Below, in pieces: positions 6,753 through 13,726 of a stretch of 19,229 nt of DNA. This stretch comes from Thermoleophilia bacterium (GTDB lineage Bacteria > Actinomycetota > Thermoleophilia > Gaiellales > Gaiellaceae): assembly GCA_025934335.1 (NCBI GenBank), contig JAICYG010000036.1, positions 1 through 19,229 on the forward strand, in the 5' to 3' direction. Positions within the stretch are counted from its first letter, which is position 1. Every line of letters starts with the position of its first letter. Under the pieces are notes generated by a model, which was given only the letters and a program-made list of their open reading frames with translations, ran no database searches and had not been told where the DNA came from. A program made the translations under genes and the position numbers.

Positions 6753-7301
6753 ATGGCCGAAGACCTCGACCCGCGGATCGTCCGCCGCGCCCGGCGCGGC
6801 GACCAGCGCGCATTCGCGCAACTCGTCCGGCACTACGACGACGGCCTGCGTGCCCTCGCCTACCGCCTGCTCGGCGACCGCGACCGCATGGACGACGCGC
6901 TCCAGGAGGCATACGTCAACGCCTTCCGGGCCCTGCCCGGCTTTCGCGGTGACGCAGAGCTCGCGACGTGGCTCTACCGGATCGCCTACAACGCCTGCAT
7001 CGACGAGCTTCGGCGGACGCGCATTGTCGTCCCGCTCGACAGCGTGCGCGAGCGCGCGGACCCGTCGCAGCCCGCCGACGAGCGGGTGGCGGCGCGCGGC
7101 GACCTCGGCGCGGCGCTCGCCGCCCTGCCGCCCGAGGACCGGGCAACCGTGCTGCTCGTCGACGCGCAGGGCTTCGACTACCGGAGCGCCGCCGAGATAC
7201 TCGCCGTGCCCGACGGCACGGTCGCCTCCCGCCTGAACCGCGCCCGGGCGGCACTCCGCCGCCACCTCGACGATCGCCTGGAAGGAGCGAACGAACGATG
7301 A
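6753..7301 (+). CDS. ECF-type RNA polymerase sigma factor
   Basis: Extracytoplasmic-function sigma factor of 182 aa. Region 2 (about 16-85) includes FAQLVRHYDDGLRALAYRLL, DALQEAYVNAF and WLYRIAYNACIDELRR. Region 4 (about 118-172) includes LAALPPEDRATVLL, GFDYRSAAEILAVPDGTV and SRLNRARAALRRHL. There is no region 1.1 or 3 and no C-terminal extension. The ATG at 6753 begins right before the conserved DPRIVRRARRGDQRAF segment; a TTG at 6651 would add about 34 residues unlike the family. The stop overlaps the start of the next gene as ATGA, the standard arrangement for a sigma factor and its anti-sigma partner. Region 2 and 4 determinants are intact, so it should be active. Confidence 0.93.
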   Translation: MAEDLDPRIVRRARRGDQRAFAQLVRHYDDGLRALAYRLLGDRDRMDDALQEAYVNAFRALPGFRGDAELATWLYRIAYNACIDELRRTRIVVPLDSVRERADPSQPADERVAARGDLGAALAALPPEDRATVLLVDAQGFDYRSAAEILAVPDGTVASRLNRARAALRRHLDDRLEGANER

Positions 7302-8626
7302 GCAACGAGACCGACCACCGCGACGAGCGGCTCGGCGCCGCCCTCCGCGCCCTCGACCAGCCCGAGCACCGCCCGGAGTTCCACCGGGAGCTTCGCGGCC
7401 GCCTCTCCGCCGAGCGCCGCGCGTCGCGCCGCCGCTGGGCGTGGCCGCTCGCGGCCGCCGCGACCGCGGCAGCCGTCGCCGTGGCGCTGATCGCGATCGG
7501 GATCCCTCGCACGCACAAGACGCCGAGCATCGCGGGGCCGCAGCCGGCGAGCGCGGCGCTCGTCAAGTCGCATCTCCGCGAGGCGCTGACGGCGATGCGC
7601 AACCTGAGCGGGATGCTCGTCGCGACCGAGGCGAGCCGCGGCACGACCGAGCGGTGGCGGTTCGTCCTCGACGTCGCGGGAGATGTCCGCCTCGAGGGGC
7701 CGGGCGACGGCGAGGTCGTCACCTACGACTCGTCGACCGGCGTCGCGCGCTCGATCCAGCACAGCGCGAGCATGGGCGGCAGCGCGCTCTTCTACGCGGA
7801 GCGCACCGGCGTCGCGCCGGGGCCGCCCGACCTCGGCCCGCCCAGCTGGCTGATCCCGGAGCGGCTCGGCGCCTACGTCCGCGCCGCGCTCGCCTCCCGC
7901 GACCCCGGCGTGCGCGAGGTCACCTACGAGGGCCGGGCGGCCTGGCGGCTCGACGTCCACACCGTCCCAAACGCCGTCGCGCCGGAGCTGTCCGGCGACG
8001 AGCTGCAGGTGACGGTCGACCGGCGCACGGGCATGCCCGTGCTCGTCGTCGAGCAGAAGCAGGGGAAGGTGCTGCGAACGCTCCGGCTCGGGCAGCTCGC
8101 CGTCGACACGGCGCCGGCGGCCGGCGCCTTCCGCGCGCAGTTCCCGGCGGGCGCCGAGGTGATGCGGAGCGACGACGGGTTCCAGCGCGTGCCGCTCGCG
8201 CGGGCCGCGGGCGTCGCCGGCTACCGGCCGCTCGTCCCCGACCGGGTGCCCGCCGGCTACGAGCTCGCCGAGGTGGCGGTCGCCCGCGAGAGCGCGCCGA
8301 CCGGCAAGGAAGGCGGCAACCCGCGGTCGCAAGGAGTCGTCTCGCTCTCCTACCGGCGGGGCCTCGACCAGTTCCTGGTCACGACACGGCTGCGCGGAAA
8401 CGGCACGTGGAGCGACCCGCTCGCGAGCGGCGAGGGCTTCGTCGACCATCCCGACCGCGTCGACCTCCCGGCGGGCGCGCTCGCCGGCGCCGACGCGGAG
8501 CTCGTCCTCTCGCCCCGCGCCCTGCCACACCTGTGGGCGCTGACGGACGACCTCGTCGTGACGGTCGGCGGCGACCTCAGCCGCTCTGAGCTGACGCGCG
8601 TCGCCGGCTCGCTGCGAGCGCGCTGA
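7298..8626 (+). CDS. Single-pass membrane protein coupled to the ECF sigma factor; putative anti-sigma factor with RseB/LolA-like outer domain
   Basis: Protein of 442 aa. The cytoplasmic N-terminus of about 46 residues (RLGAALRALDQPEHRPEFHRE) is followed by one TM helix (about 47-69) and a large external domain. The external part reads like a LolA/RseB beta-sheet domain (segments RWRFVLDVAGDVRLEG, VTYEGRAAWRLDV and LQVTVDRRTGMPVLVV) plus a C-terminal region of about 130 residues. The ATGA overlap with the sigma gene and an AAGGAG site 10 nt upstream fix the start. I see no cysteine in the protein, so the usual zinc-binding anti-sigma motif (HxxxCxxC) is absent. If this is the anti-sigma factor, its short N-terminal segment must hold the sigma factor in another way. 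Function inferred from context; the topology is clear. Confidence 0.82.
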   Translation: MSNETDHRDERLGAALRALDQPEHRPEFHRELRGRLSAERRASRRRWAWPLAAAATAAAVAVALIAIGIPRTHKTPSIAGPQPASAALVKSHLREALTAMRNLSGMLVATEASRGTTERWRFVLDVAGDVRLEGPGDGEVVTYDSSTGVARSIQHSASMGGSALFYAERTGVAPGPPDLGPPSWLIPERLGAYVRAALASRDPGVREVTYEGRAAWRLDVHTVPNAVAPELSGDELQVTVDRRTGMPVLVVEQKQGKVLRTLRLGQLAVDTAPAAGAFRAQFPAGAEVMRSDDGFQRVPLARAAGVAGYRPLVPDRVPAGYELAEVAVARESAPTGKEGGNPRSQGVVSLSYRRGLDQFLVTTRLRGNGTWSDPLASGEGFVDHPDRVDLPAGALAGADAELVLSPRALPHLWALTDDLVVTVGGDLSRSELTRVAGSLRAR

Positions 8627-8635
8627 GCGAGCCGG

Positions 8636-9820
8636 CTACGGCTGCAGCACGACCTTGATCGCGCCGTCCTCCTTGTTCTTGAACAGCTCGTAGCCGCGCG
8701 GCGCGTCGGCGAGCGGCAGCCGGTGCGTGCACAGGTCCTCGACGCCCAGCGGGTCGCCGTCGCCGGAGAGAAGCGGCATCAGGTCGTCGACCCACCGCTT
8801 CACGTGCGCCTGCCCCATCGCGATCTTCACGCCCTTGTCGAAAAGCTGGAGCATGTTGAGCGGGTCGGCGGTACCGCCGTACACGCCGATGATCGAGATC
8901 GTGCCGCCACGGCAGACGGTCTCGATCGACTGGGTCAGCGCGGCGAGCCGGTCGATGCCGGCGGTCTGCATCACCTTGCGCGCGGCCGCATCGGGAAGCA
9001 GGCCCACGAGCCGCTGCGCCATCGCGGCGATCGGGTTGCCGTGCGCCTCGAGGCCGACCGCATCGATCACCGAGTCGGTGCCGCGGCCGTCGGTGCGCTC
9101 GCGGATCTCCGCCGGAACGTCGTCGTGGTCGCGCAGGTCGAGCACCTCGATGCCGTGTCGGCGCGCCACCTCGAGCCGCTCCGGCACGAGGTCGACCGCG
9201 AGCACGCGTGCGCCCCGGTGCTTCGCGATGCGCGAGCTCATCTGCCCGATCGGCCCCAGCCCGAAGACGGTGACGCTGCCGCCGTCGGGGATGTCCGCGT
9301 ACTCGACCGCCTGCCACGATGTCGGCAGGACGTCCGACAGGTAGAGGAAGCGCTCGTCCGGCGGCCCTTCGGGGACCCTGATCGGGCCGAAGTGCGCCAT
9401 CGGCACGCGCAGGTACTCCGCCTGGCCGCCCGGCACCTGGCCGTACAGCTTCGTGTAGCCGAAGAGCGCGGCGCCGGTGTCGTACTCGCGCACCTGCGTC
9501 GTCTCGCACTGCGCGAAGCGCTGCCGGTCGCACATGAAGCAGCGGCCGCACGAGATATTGAAGGGGATGACGACCCGGTCGCCCACCTGCACATGCGCCG
9601 CCGCCTCGGAGCCGACCTCCTCGACGATCCCCATCGGCTCGTGGCCCAGGATGTCGCCCTCCTCGAGGAACGGCCCGAGCACGTCGTACAGGTGCAGGTC
9701 GGAGCCGCAGATCGCCGTCGACGTGATCCGAACGATCGCGTCGGTCGGTTGCTCGATCCTCGGATCGGGGACGTTGTCGACGCGGACGTCGCCGGTGCCG
9801 TGCCAGGCCAGCGCCTTCAT
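8636..9820 (-). CDS. Zinc-dependent alcohol dehydrogenase (formaldehyde dehydrogenase-like MDR family)
   Basis: Medium-chain dehydrogenase of 394 aa. Catalytic zinc ligands C38 (in ICGSDLH) and H60 with E61 (GHE) are present, as are four structural-zinc cysteines C91, C94, C97 and C105 in the lobe after IPFNISCGRC. The NAD-binding Rossmann motif is VFGLGPIGQ near residue 187. The length and the insert around MQTAGIDRLAALTQSIETV resemble the glutathione-independent formaldehyde dehydrogenase-like branch, which oxidises short aldehydes or alcohols with NAD; the true substrate cannot be read from sequence. I chose the ATG at 9820 (MKALAWHG), which matches family N-termini; an upstream GTG would add about 40 residues of unrelated sequence. 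It is a single gene converging on the anti-sigma gene (9-nt gap), with an inverted repeat 20 nt upstream. Confidence 0.92.
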   Translation of the reverse strand: MKALAWHGTGDVRVDNVPDPRIEQPTDAIVRITSTAICGSDLHLYDVLGPFLEEGDILGHEPMGIVEEVGSEAAAHVQVGDRVVIPFNISCGRCFMCDRQRFAQCETTQVREYDTGAALFGYTKLYGQVPGGQAEYLRVPMAHFGPIRVPEGPPDERFLYLSDVLPTSWQAVEYADIPDGGSVTVFGLGPIGQMSSRIAKHRGARVLAVDLVPERLEVARRHGIEVLDLRDHDDVPAEIRERTDGRGTDSVIDAVGLEAHGNPIAAMAQRLVGLLPDAAARKVMQTAGIDRLAALTQSIETVCRGGTISIIGVYGGTADPLNMLQLFDKGVKIAMGQAHVKRWVDDLMPLLSGDGDPLGVEDLCTHRLPLADAPRGYELFKNKEDGAIKVVLQP

Positions 9821-9839
9821 CGACCGTGAGGCTGCCCGG

Positions 9840-9869
9840 GGGGAACGCGGCGAAACGTGGCGTTTCCCC
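9840..9869. promoter_or_regulatory. Inverted repeat upstream of the alcohol dehydrogenase; possible operator
   Basis: GGGGAACGC (9840-9848) pairs with GCGTTTCCCC (9860-9869) with one bulged base. A second perfect repeat, GAAACG-TGG-CGTTTC (9852-9866), is nested with it. Lying 20-49 nt before the dehydrogenase ATG, it could be a repressor site or a 5' leader hairpin. No gene for a dedicated regulator adjoins it. Confidence 0.35.
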
Positions 9870-9957
9870 GGCCGCGTCCACGACCCTGACGAAAGCGTTG
9901 CCCGGGCGGCAGCGTCGAGGACCGCCAAGGACACGCTCACGAAACCCTTATGCGCCG

Positions 9958-9972
9958 CTAAGCCTTAGGCTT
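9958..9972. promoter_or_regulatory. Overlapping small palindromes before the zinc-finger-like gene
   Basis: CTAAGCCTTAG (9958-9968) and AAGCCTTAGGCTT (9960-9972) are two interlocked palindromes, 43 nt before the ATG at 10015. TAGGCT (9966-9971) fits a TANNNT -10. The stop codon of the long PAP2 reading frame also falls here. Could be a promoter or operator for the small plus-strand gene. Confidence 0.25.
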
Positions 9973-10896
9973 GATCCTTCGCACGTCGGGACGGCGACCG
10001 GAAGGAGATCGTTGATGTCCATGCTGCGGACCTGCTCTTTCCCCGGGTGCAACACGCTCACGCTCGGTGAGCTCTGTCTGGAGCACGAGAAGGTCGGCCT
10101 CGTGCCGGTCGCCCAGGAGCCGGCCGTCCCCGCCGGCACGGCGGTGACGCACGAGGCGCCGATCGAGGCAGCAACGGGATAGGCGCACGGGCGTCCCGCG
10201 CGCAAGGAGCGCGGCGACTCCCAACCCGACGAGCGCGGCCGCCACTCCGGCGACGACGTCGAGCCAGAAGTGGTTCCCCGTCGCGAGGACCGCGAAGAAG
10301 ACCCAGAGCGGCCACGCGAGCCACAGCACCCGTACGAGCACGGTCGCGCTCGCCGCCGCCAGGAACACGCCGATCAGCAACGCGTCGGCGGCGTGGATGC
10401 TCGGCATGGCCGCGTAGGGGTTCGCGGCGAAGCCGATCAACCCGCCGGGATGCTTCGGGCTCGGTTGGCCCGAGAGCCGGTTGGCGAACCCGGCGGACGG
10501 GAACAGACGTGGCGGCGCGGTCGGCAGGAGGACGTAGCCGACGAGCCCCGCGCCGTTCGCGGCGAGGACCGCATTCCGGAACCGTCCGTAGAGGTGCCGG
10601 TCGCGGAAGTAGACCCACGTCAGCGCTGCGACGAGGATCGCGAACTCCGAGAGCCAGTAGGTCGCGCGTGCCGCGTCGGAGAGCGCGCCCAGACCGCCGA
10701 CGGCATGCTGAAGGCTTGCCTCGAACAGCGAGTGCAGGTTTCGCTCGGCGGCGATGATCGACCTCCCGTTCGCGAACGCCGCTGCTCGATCGTGGCCGCG
10801 CGCCCCGCGCACCGCCTCGTAGGCGAGCCCGAAGCACACCCACAGGGCGATCTGGGCCCCGAGATCGCGCGCGCTCCTGTGACCGCCAGAGTGCAT
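9958..10896 (-). CDS. PAP2-family membrane phosphatase (Aur1-like), with an antisense-overlapping tail
   Basis: Membrane lipid phosphatase or phosphotransferase with 312 codons to the first stop. The signature parts are VLLPTAPPRLFP (about 122-133), AMPSIHAADALL with H168, and GNHFWLDVVAG with H209 and D213, the charge-relay residues of the PAP2 family. Several TM helices are present (about 12-27, 84-97, 110-125, 170-185, 190-206, 214-232). The arrangement resembles the Aur1/inositol-phosphoceramide-synthase branch, so the substrate is probably a polyprenyl or phospholipid phosphate. The recognisable domain ends near residue 238 (about 10183). The remaining 75 residues are arginine-rich and lie exactly antisense to the small gene at 10015-10182; no earlier stop exists in frame. 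The ATG at 10896 has a poor ribosome site. Confidence 0.82.
   Translation of the reverse strand: MHSGGHRSARDLGAQIALWVCFGLAYEAVRGARGHDRAAAFANGRSIIAAERNLHSLFEASLQHAVGGLGALSDAARATYWLSEFAILVAALTWVYFRDRHLYGRFRNAVLAANGAGLVGYVLLPTAPPRLFPSAGFANRLSGQPSPKHPGGLIGFAANPYAAMPSIHAADALLIGVFLAAASATVLVRVLWLAWPLWVFFAVLATGNHFWLDVVAGVAAALVGLGVAALLARGTPVRLSRCCLDRRLVRHRRAGGDGRLLGDRHEADLLVLQTELTERERVAPGERAGPQHGHQRSPSGRRPDVRRIKPKA
10015..10182 (+). CDS. Small Cys/His protein, probable zinc-binding knuckle
   Basis: Protein of 55 aa. The N-terminal half has C7, C12, C21 and H24 in the order CSFPGCNT then ELCLEHE, a CX4C-X8-CX2H pattern like the short zinc knuckles in small bacterial zinc-ribbon proteins. The rest is Ala/Val/Pro-rich and probably disordered. 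A strong GGAAGGAG site lies 7 nt before the ATG, which argues that the gene is real. It lies entirely antisense to the last 75 codons of the PAP2 frame. Function unknown. Confidence 0.68.
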   Translation: MSMLRTCSFPGCNTLTLGELCLEHEKVGLVPVAQEPAVPAGTAVTHEAPIEAATG

Positions 10897-11037
10897 CGGT
10901 TACAGATCGACTGCCCGCCGCGGCGCCGACCCAATCGGCCGTGCCCCGGGTTTCCAGTCCGCAGGCTGCGGTACGTGCGAGGGATGAGCGCCAACGGCCG
11001 CCACGAGGAGCAGGTGAGGATCTTCCTGCGCCTTCTC

Positions 11038-11191
11038 GTTCCGTACCTGAACCCGATGGGCTCGAAAGGCATCGGCGAGATCGGCATCGTCGGGACCGCA
11101 GCGGCGGTCACGAACGCCGTGCACCACCGCGACAGGGGTCCGCTTCCGGCGGCTGCCGATCCGTCTCGATCAGGTCGTGAGAGCGCAGTAG
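11038..11191 (+). pseudogene. 3' remnant of a molybdopterin-binding xanthine dehydrogenase/aldehyde oxidase subunit gene
   Basis: The plus frame encodes PYLNPMGSKGIGEIGIVG, then TAAAVTNAVHH. This is the near-C-terminal signature of XdhA/PaoC-type molybdenum hydroxylase large subunits (NPLGVKGxGExGIVG, then NAVxHATG). After VHHR one extra base (about 11131) shifts the frame; in the next frame the expected ending continues as TGVRFRRLPIRLDQVV and stops at the TAG at 11189. Upstream of about 11038 I see no recognisable coding continuation, so over 95% of a gene of roughly 2.2 kb is gone. With the rest of the gap (10897-11276) it is the only recognisable content of this 380-nt stretch. Confidence 0.72.
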
Positions 11192-11276
11192 ACGACGGAC
11201 GTCCACAACACGTTTCAGGCGCGGCGCGCCCGGAATCAAAAAGACATATCGCAGTACGAACTTCCTGGAGGGTGTG

Positions 11277-11399
11277 ATGGAGATCGGGAAGCCGAAACGG
11301 GTCTACCGGGTCGAGCCGTTGCGTGACCCGGTGCCGAAGCGGGAGGCGCCGGCTCCGAGCCCGGCGCGGGAGGCGCCGAAGCCGACGCCGGCACGATGA
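11277..11399 (+). CDS. Small basic, proline-rich hypothetical protein
   Basis: Protein of 40 aa: a basic N-terminus MEIGKPKRVYRVEPLRDPV followed by a Pro/Ala/Arg-rich tail with two PAREAPKP-like repeats. There are no Cys residues and no TM segment. GGAGG lies 5 nt before the ATG, an excellent ribosome site, and the TGA overlaps the next start as ATGA. Both support a real, coupled gene despite its size. The 85 nt upstream are locally AT-richer (11231-11260), a plausible promoter region. I do not recognise a characterised family. As a partner of the CxCGIYA protein it may be a small accessory or disordered binding protein. Confidence 0.7.
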   Translation: MEIGKPKRVYRVEPLRDPVPKREAPAPSPAREAPKPTPAR

Positions 11400-11935
11400 C
11401 CGCGACCGGGCTGGAGCTGCACGAGGCTCCGGACTTCGCGGAGCCGCTCGTCGCCTGGCGCGTCTGGCGCGTCGTCGCCACGAAGGACGGCTACCGCCTC
11501 GGTAGCGTCGTCAAGACAGCGCTCTGGGCACCGGGCGAGCCCTTCTCGGCCGAGTGCCTCCGCGAGCCGACGCTCGCGGCGCTCTTCCGCCGCAAGCCGA
11601 AGGCGCACGCCGCGCCCGACGACGAATGCGAATGCGGGATCTACGCCGGTCGGCTCTCGGGCATCCGCGAGTACATGGCGCCGACCGCGACCGAGGCGGT
11701 GGCGCACGTCGTCGGCGAGGTGATGCTCTGGGGGACGGTGATCGAGTGCGAGCGCGGCTTCCGCGCGTCGCACGCCTACCCCAGGCGCCTTTACGTGCCG
11801 GTCGGGGGTGTCGCCGCGTCGGGCCACCGCTTCCGCTCGCTTGCCGCAGCGCTCGAGGTCTACGGCATCCCGGTCGAGGCGCTCGACTCGCCGGCCTCGG
11901 AAGCGACGCGCCGCCTCGAACAGATGCTGCGCTGA
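11396..11935 (+). CDS. Conserved hypothetical protein with a CxCGIYA motif
   Basis: Soluble protein of 179 aa with no signal peptide or TM helix. Visible blocks are AWRVWRVV (about 20-27), a central DDECECGIYAGR (about 75-86), VVGEVMLWGTVIECERGFRAS (about 104-124) and AYPRRLYVP. The last two read like an SH3-like or barrel core with a closely spaced C-x-C. The layout (short N-terminal strand, CxCGIYA, WGxVIECExGxRAxxAYP) recurs in my memory as an uncharacterised actinobacterial protein type, but I cannot name a family. It is translationally coupled to the 40-residue protein by an ATGA overlap. The cysteines could bind metal. Function unknown. Confidence 0.78.
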   Translation: MTATGLELHEAPDFAEPLVAWRVWRVVATKDGYRLGSVVKTALWAPGEPFSAECLREPTLAALFRRKPKAHAAPDDECECGIYAGRLSGIREYMAPTATEAVAHVVGEVMLWGTVIECERGFRASHAYPRRLYVPVGGVAASGHRFRSLAAALEVYGIPVEALDSPASEATRRLEQMLR

Positions 11936-12012
11936 ACTTCGCGGCCACGGTCCAGTCTGCGTCACGATGACGGACGTGCTGGAATCTCTCCGGTGAGCGG
12001 GCGGAACGAGCC

Positions 12013-12192
12013 ATGAGCACGAGGGCAGAGGCGCGGCAGCGGATGCTGCGGCGGGGAGCACTCCTCGCCGCGGTGCTCGTCCTCCTCGCGCTCATCTTCC
12101 TCGCGAGCGGCCACTGGGTCCTCGCAATCATCTTCGGGCTTGCAGCCGCCGCGGCGATCTGGGCATACCTGCAGGTGCGGGCGGTCCGGTAG
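12013..12192 (+). CDS. Small two-TM membrane protein
   Basis: Protein of 59 aa. A basic N-terminal segment (MSTRAEARQRMLRRG) is followed by two hydrophobic helices (about 15-31 and 35-54) separated by SGH, ending with a short QVRAVR tail, so both termini are probably cytoplasmic. The ribosome site is weak (GGCGGA about 7 nt before the ATG). It lies 77 nt after the CxCGIYA gene on the same strand and may belong to the same unit. Composition and topology argue for a real gene. No known family. Confidence 0.6.
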   Translation: MSTRAEARQRMLRRGALLAAVLVLLALIFLASGHWVLAIIFGLAAAAAIWAYLQVRAVR

Positions 12193-12195
12193 CCG

Positions 12196-12230
12196 CTGGT
12201 GTCAGACACCCTGAAGGTGTCTGACACCAG
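12196..12230. repeat. Perfect 15-bp palindrome (REP-like), probable bidirectional terminator
   Basis: CTGGTGTCAGACACC (12196-12210) and its exact reverse complement GGTGTCTGACACCAG (12216-12230) flank a 5-nt loop (CTGAA). Each arm contains a 13-nt palindrome of its own, GGTGTC-A-GACACC, so the element is a tandem of two short palindromes and can fold in two ways. It lies between two converging genes (ends at 12192 and 12243). It is suited to terminating both strands, but has no T-tract. The doubled form resembles REP/BIME units mobilised by REP-associated transposases. Confidence 0.75.
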
Positions 12231-12242
12231 GACGACTCGGGC

Positions 12243-13721
12243 TCACGCAGCCGCTTCGAAGACCGCCTCGGCCTCGACCGGCTCCGCCTCCTCGGCGGGC
12301 GCCGGCTGCGACTCGACAACCATCGCCGTGAGCAGCGCGGCCGCGATCGTCACGGCCGCGAGCACGTAGAAGGCGATCTCGAAGCCGTGCACGAGCGCGG
12401 GGCCGCCGAGCGGGCTCGCGCCCGCGTGGCCGCTCACGAAGTGGCTCGTGTACGTGGAGGAGATCGTCGTCGCGGCCGCCACGCCGACCGCCCCGCCGAT
12501 CTGCTGCGTCGTGTTGATCAGGCCCGACGCGATGCCGGCGTCCGCCGACCGCACCCCGGCGAGCGCGCCGATCGTCATCGGGACGAACGCGAAGGCCATC
12601 CCGATCCCCGTCAGCAGGAACGCCGGGAACAGGTCCCAGAAGTAGTGGCCCTCGACCGGCAGCCGGGCGTAGAGCAGGAGGCCCGCCGCGGCAAGCAGAA
12701 GGCCGACCGGCAGCACCCGCCGGATGCCGAGCCGCAGCGCGACCGCCTGCGAGACGTTCGCGAAGACGATCACCGCGAGCGTCAGCGCGACGTATGCGAC
12801 TCCGGTCTGCAGCGCCGAGTAGTGCAGCACCTGCTGCATGTAGAGCGTCAGCAGGAAGAACTGCGAGAACACGGCGCCGCCCATCAGGAGCCCGGCGATG
12901 TTGGAGCCGGTAAGCGTCCGCAGCCGGAACATGCGGAGCGGCAGGAGCGGTGCGCTCGACCGCGCCTCGATCGCGACGAACGCGAGCACGAGCGCGACCG
13001 CGGCGGCGAGCGTCCCGATCGTCTCGCCCGTGACCCAGCCGTGCGTGATCGCGCGTGTCATGGCGTACACGAGCAGCATCAACCCGGCCGTGATCGACAC
13101 CGCGCCCGGCACGTCGAAGTGGCGGTGGGTGACGTCGGCCCGGCTCTCGCGTACGAGCCGCGGTGCGAGCGCCAGCACGAGTAGGCCCACCGGCACGTTG
13201 ATGAAGAAGATCCAGGACCAGCTGAGGGCGCTCGTCAGCGCGCCGCCGAGCAGCACGCCCGCCGCACCGCCGCTCCCCGAGACCGCACCCCAGACGCCGA
13301 GCGCGAGGTTCCGCTCGCGGCCTTCCGCGAAGGTCGTCGTCAGGATCGAGAGCGCTGCCGGCGAGAGCAGCGCAGCGCCCAGGCCCTGGAGCGACCTGAA
13401 CGCGATCAACGACCCCTCGGACCACGCGAGCCCGTCGAGCAGCGAGAAGGTCGTGAAGAGCGCCAGGCCGACCATGAAGAGGCGCCGACGCCCGAGCAGG
13501 TCGGCCATCCGGCCGCCGAGCAGCAGCACGCCGCCGAACAGGATCGAGTAGGCGGTCACCACCCACTGGAGGCTCTCCTGACTGAAGTGCAGGTCGTCCT
13601 TGATCGTCGGCAGCGCGACATTCACGATCGCCACGTCGAGGACGACCATGAACTGCGCCGTCACGATCACGGCGAGCGCGATCCATCTCCGCCGGTCCTG
13701 CTCCGTTGCGTGCACGCTCAT
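12243..13721 (-). CDS. DHA2-family (EmrB/QacA-type) MFS drug:H+ antiporter
   Basis: Proton-driven multidrug efflux protein of 492 aa with about 14 TM helices. Motif D1 in TM1 is VVLDVAIVNVALPTI with D29; motif A, GGRMADLLGRRR, lies near residues 65-76. The 14-TM branch marker LLGGALTSALSWSWIFFINV follows around 150-170. The ATG at 13721 has AGGAG 5 nt upstream; codons further upstream belong to the 62-codon gene, which ends 5 nt before, so the two are one operon. No TetR/MarR repressor gene adjoins it, unusual for this family; the palindromic box at 13973 may be its control site. The acidic C-terminal tail (EEAEPVEAEAVFEAAA) is probably disordered. Substrate unknown. Confidence 0.92.
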   Translation of the reverse strand: MSVHATEQDRRRWIALAVIVTAQFMVVLDVAIVNVALPTIKDDLHFSQESLQWVVTAYSILFGGVLLLGGRMADLLGRRRLFMVGLALFTTFSLLDGLAWSEGSLIAFRSLQGLGAALLSPAALSILTTTFAEGRERNLALGVWGAVSGSGGAAGVLLGGALTSALSWSWIFFINVPVGLLVLALAPRLVRESRADVTHRHFDVPGAVSITAGLMLLVYAMTRAITHGWVTGETIGTLAAAVALVLAFVAIEARSSAPLLPLRMFRLRTLTGSNIAGLLMGGAVFSQFFLLTLYMQQVLHYSALQTGVAYVALTLAVIVFANVSQAVALRLGIRRVLPVGLLLAAAGLLLYARLPVEGHYFWDLFPAFLLTGIGMAFAFVPMTIGALAGVRSADAGIASGLINTTQQIGGAVGVAAATTISSTYTSHFVSGHAGASPLGGPALVHGFEIAFYVLAAVTIAAALLTAMVVESQPAPAEEAEPVEAEAVFEAAA

Positions 13722-13726
13722 GCTCC

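Noticed and set aside
7178..8530. 450-codon minus-strand open frame antisense to the anti-sigma-like gene
   Set aside because: Composition is that of a GC-driven shadow frame; the plus-strand gene has a TM helix, a ribosome site and coupling to the sigma gene.
9821..9940. N-terminal extension of the alcohol dehydrogenase from an upstream GTG
   Set aside because: The extra 40 residues do not resemble the family; the ATG at 9820 gives the usual MKAL start.
10270..11277. 335-codon plus-strand frame running through PAP2 into the hydroxylase relic
   Set aside because: The first two thirds are antisense to PAP2; only the segment near 11038-11130 is recognisable, and it is a frameshifted fragment.
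11967..11996. Nine-codon frame between the CxCGIYA gene and the two-TM gene
   Set aside because: Too short, with no ribosome site; no support for translation.
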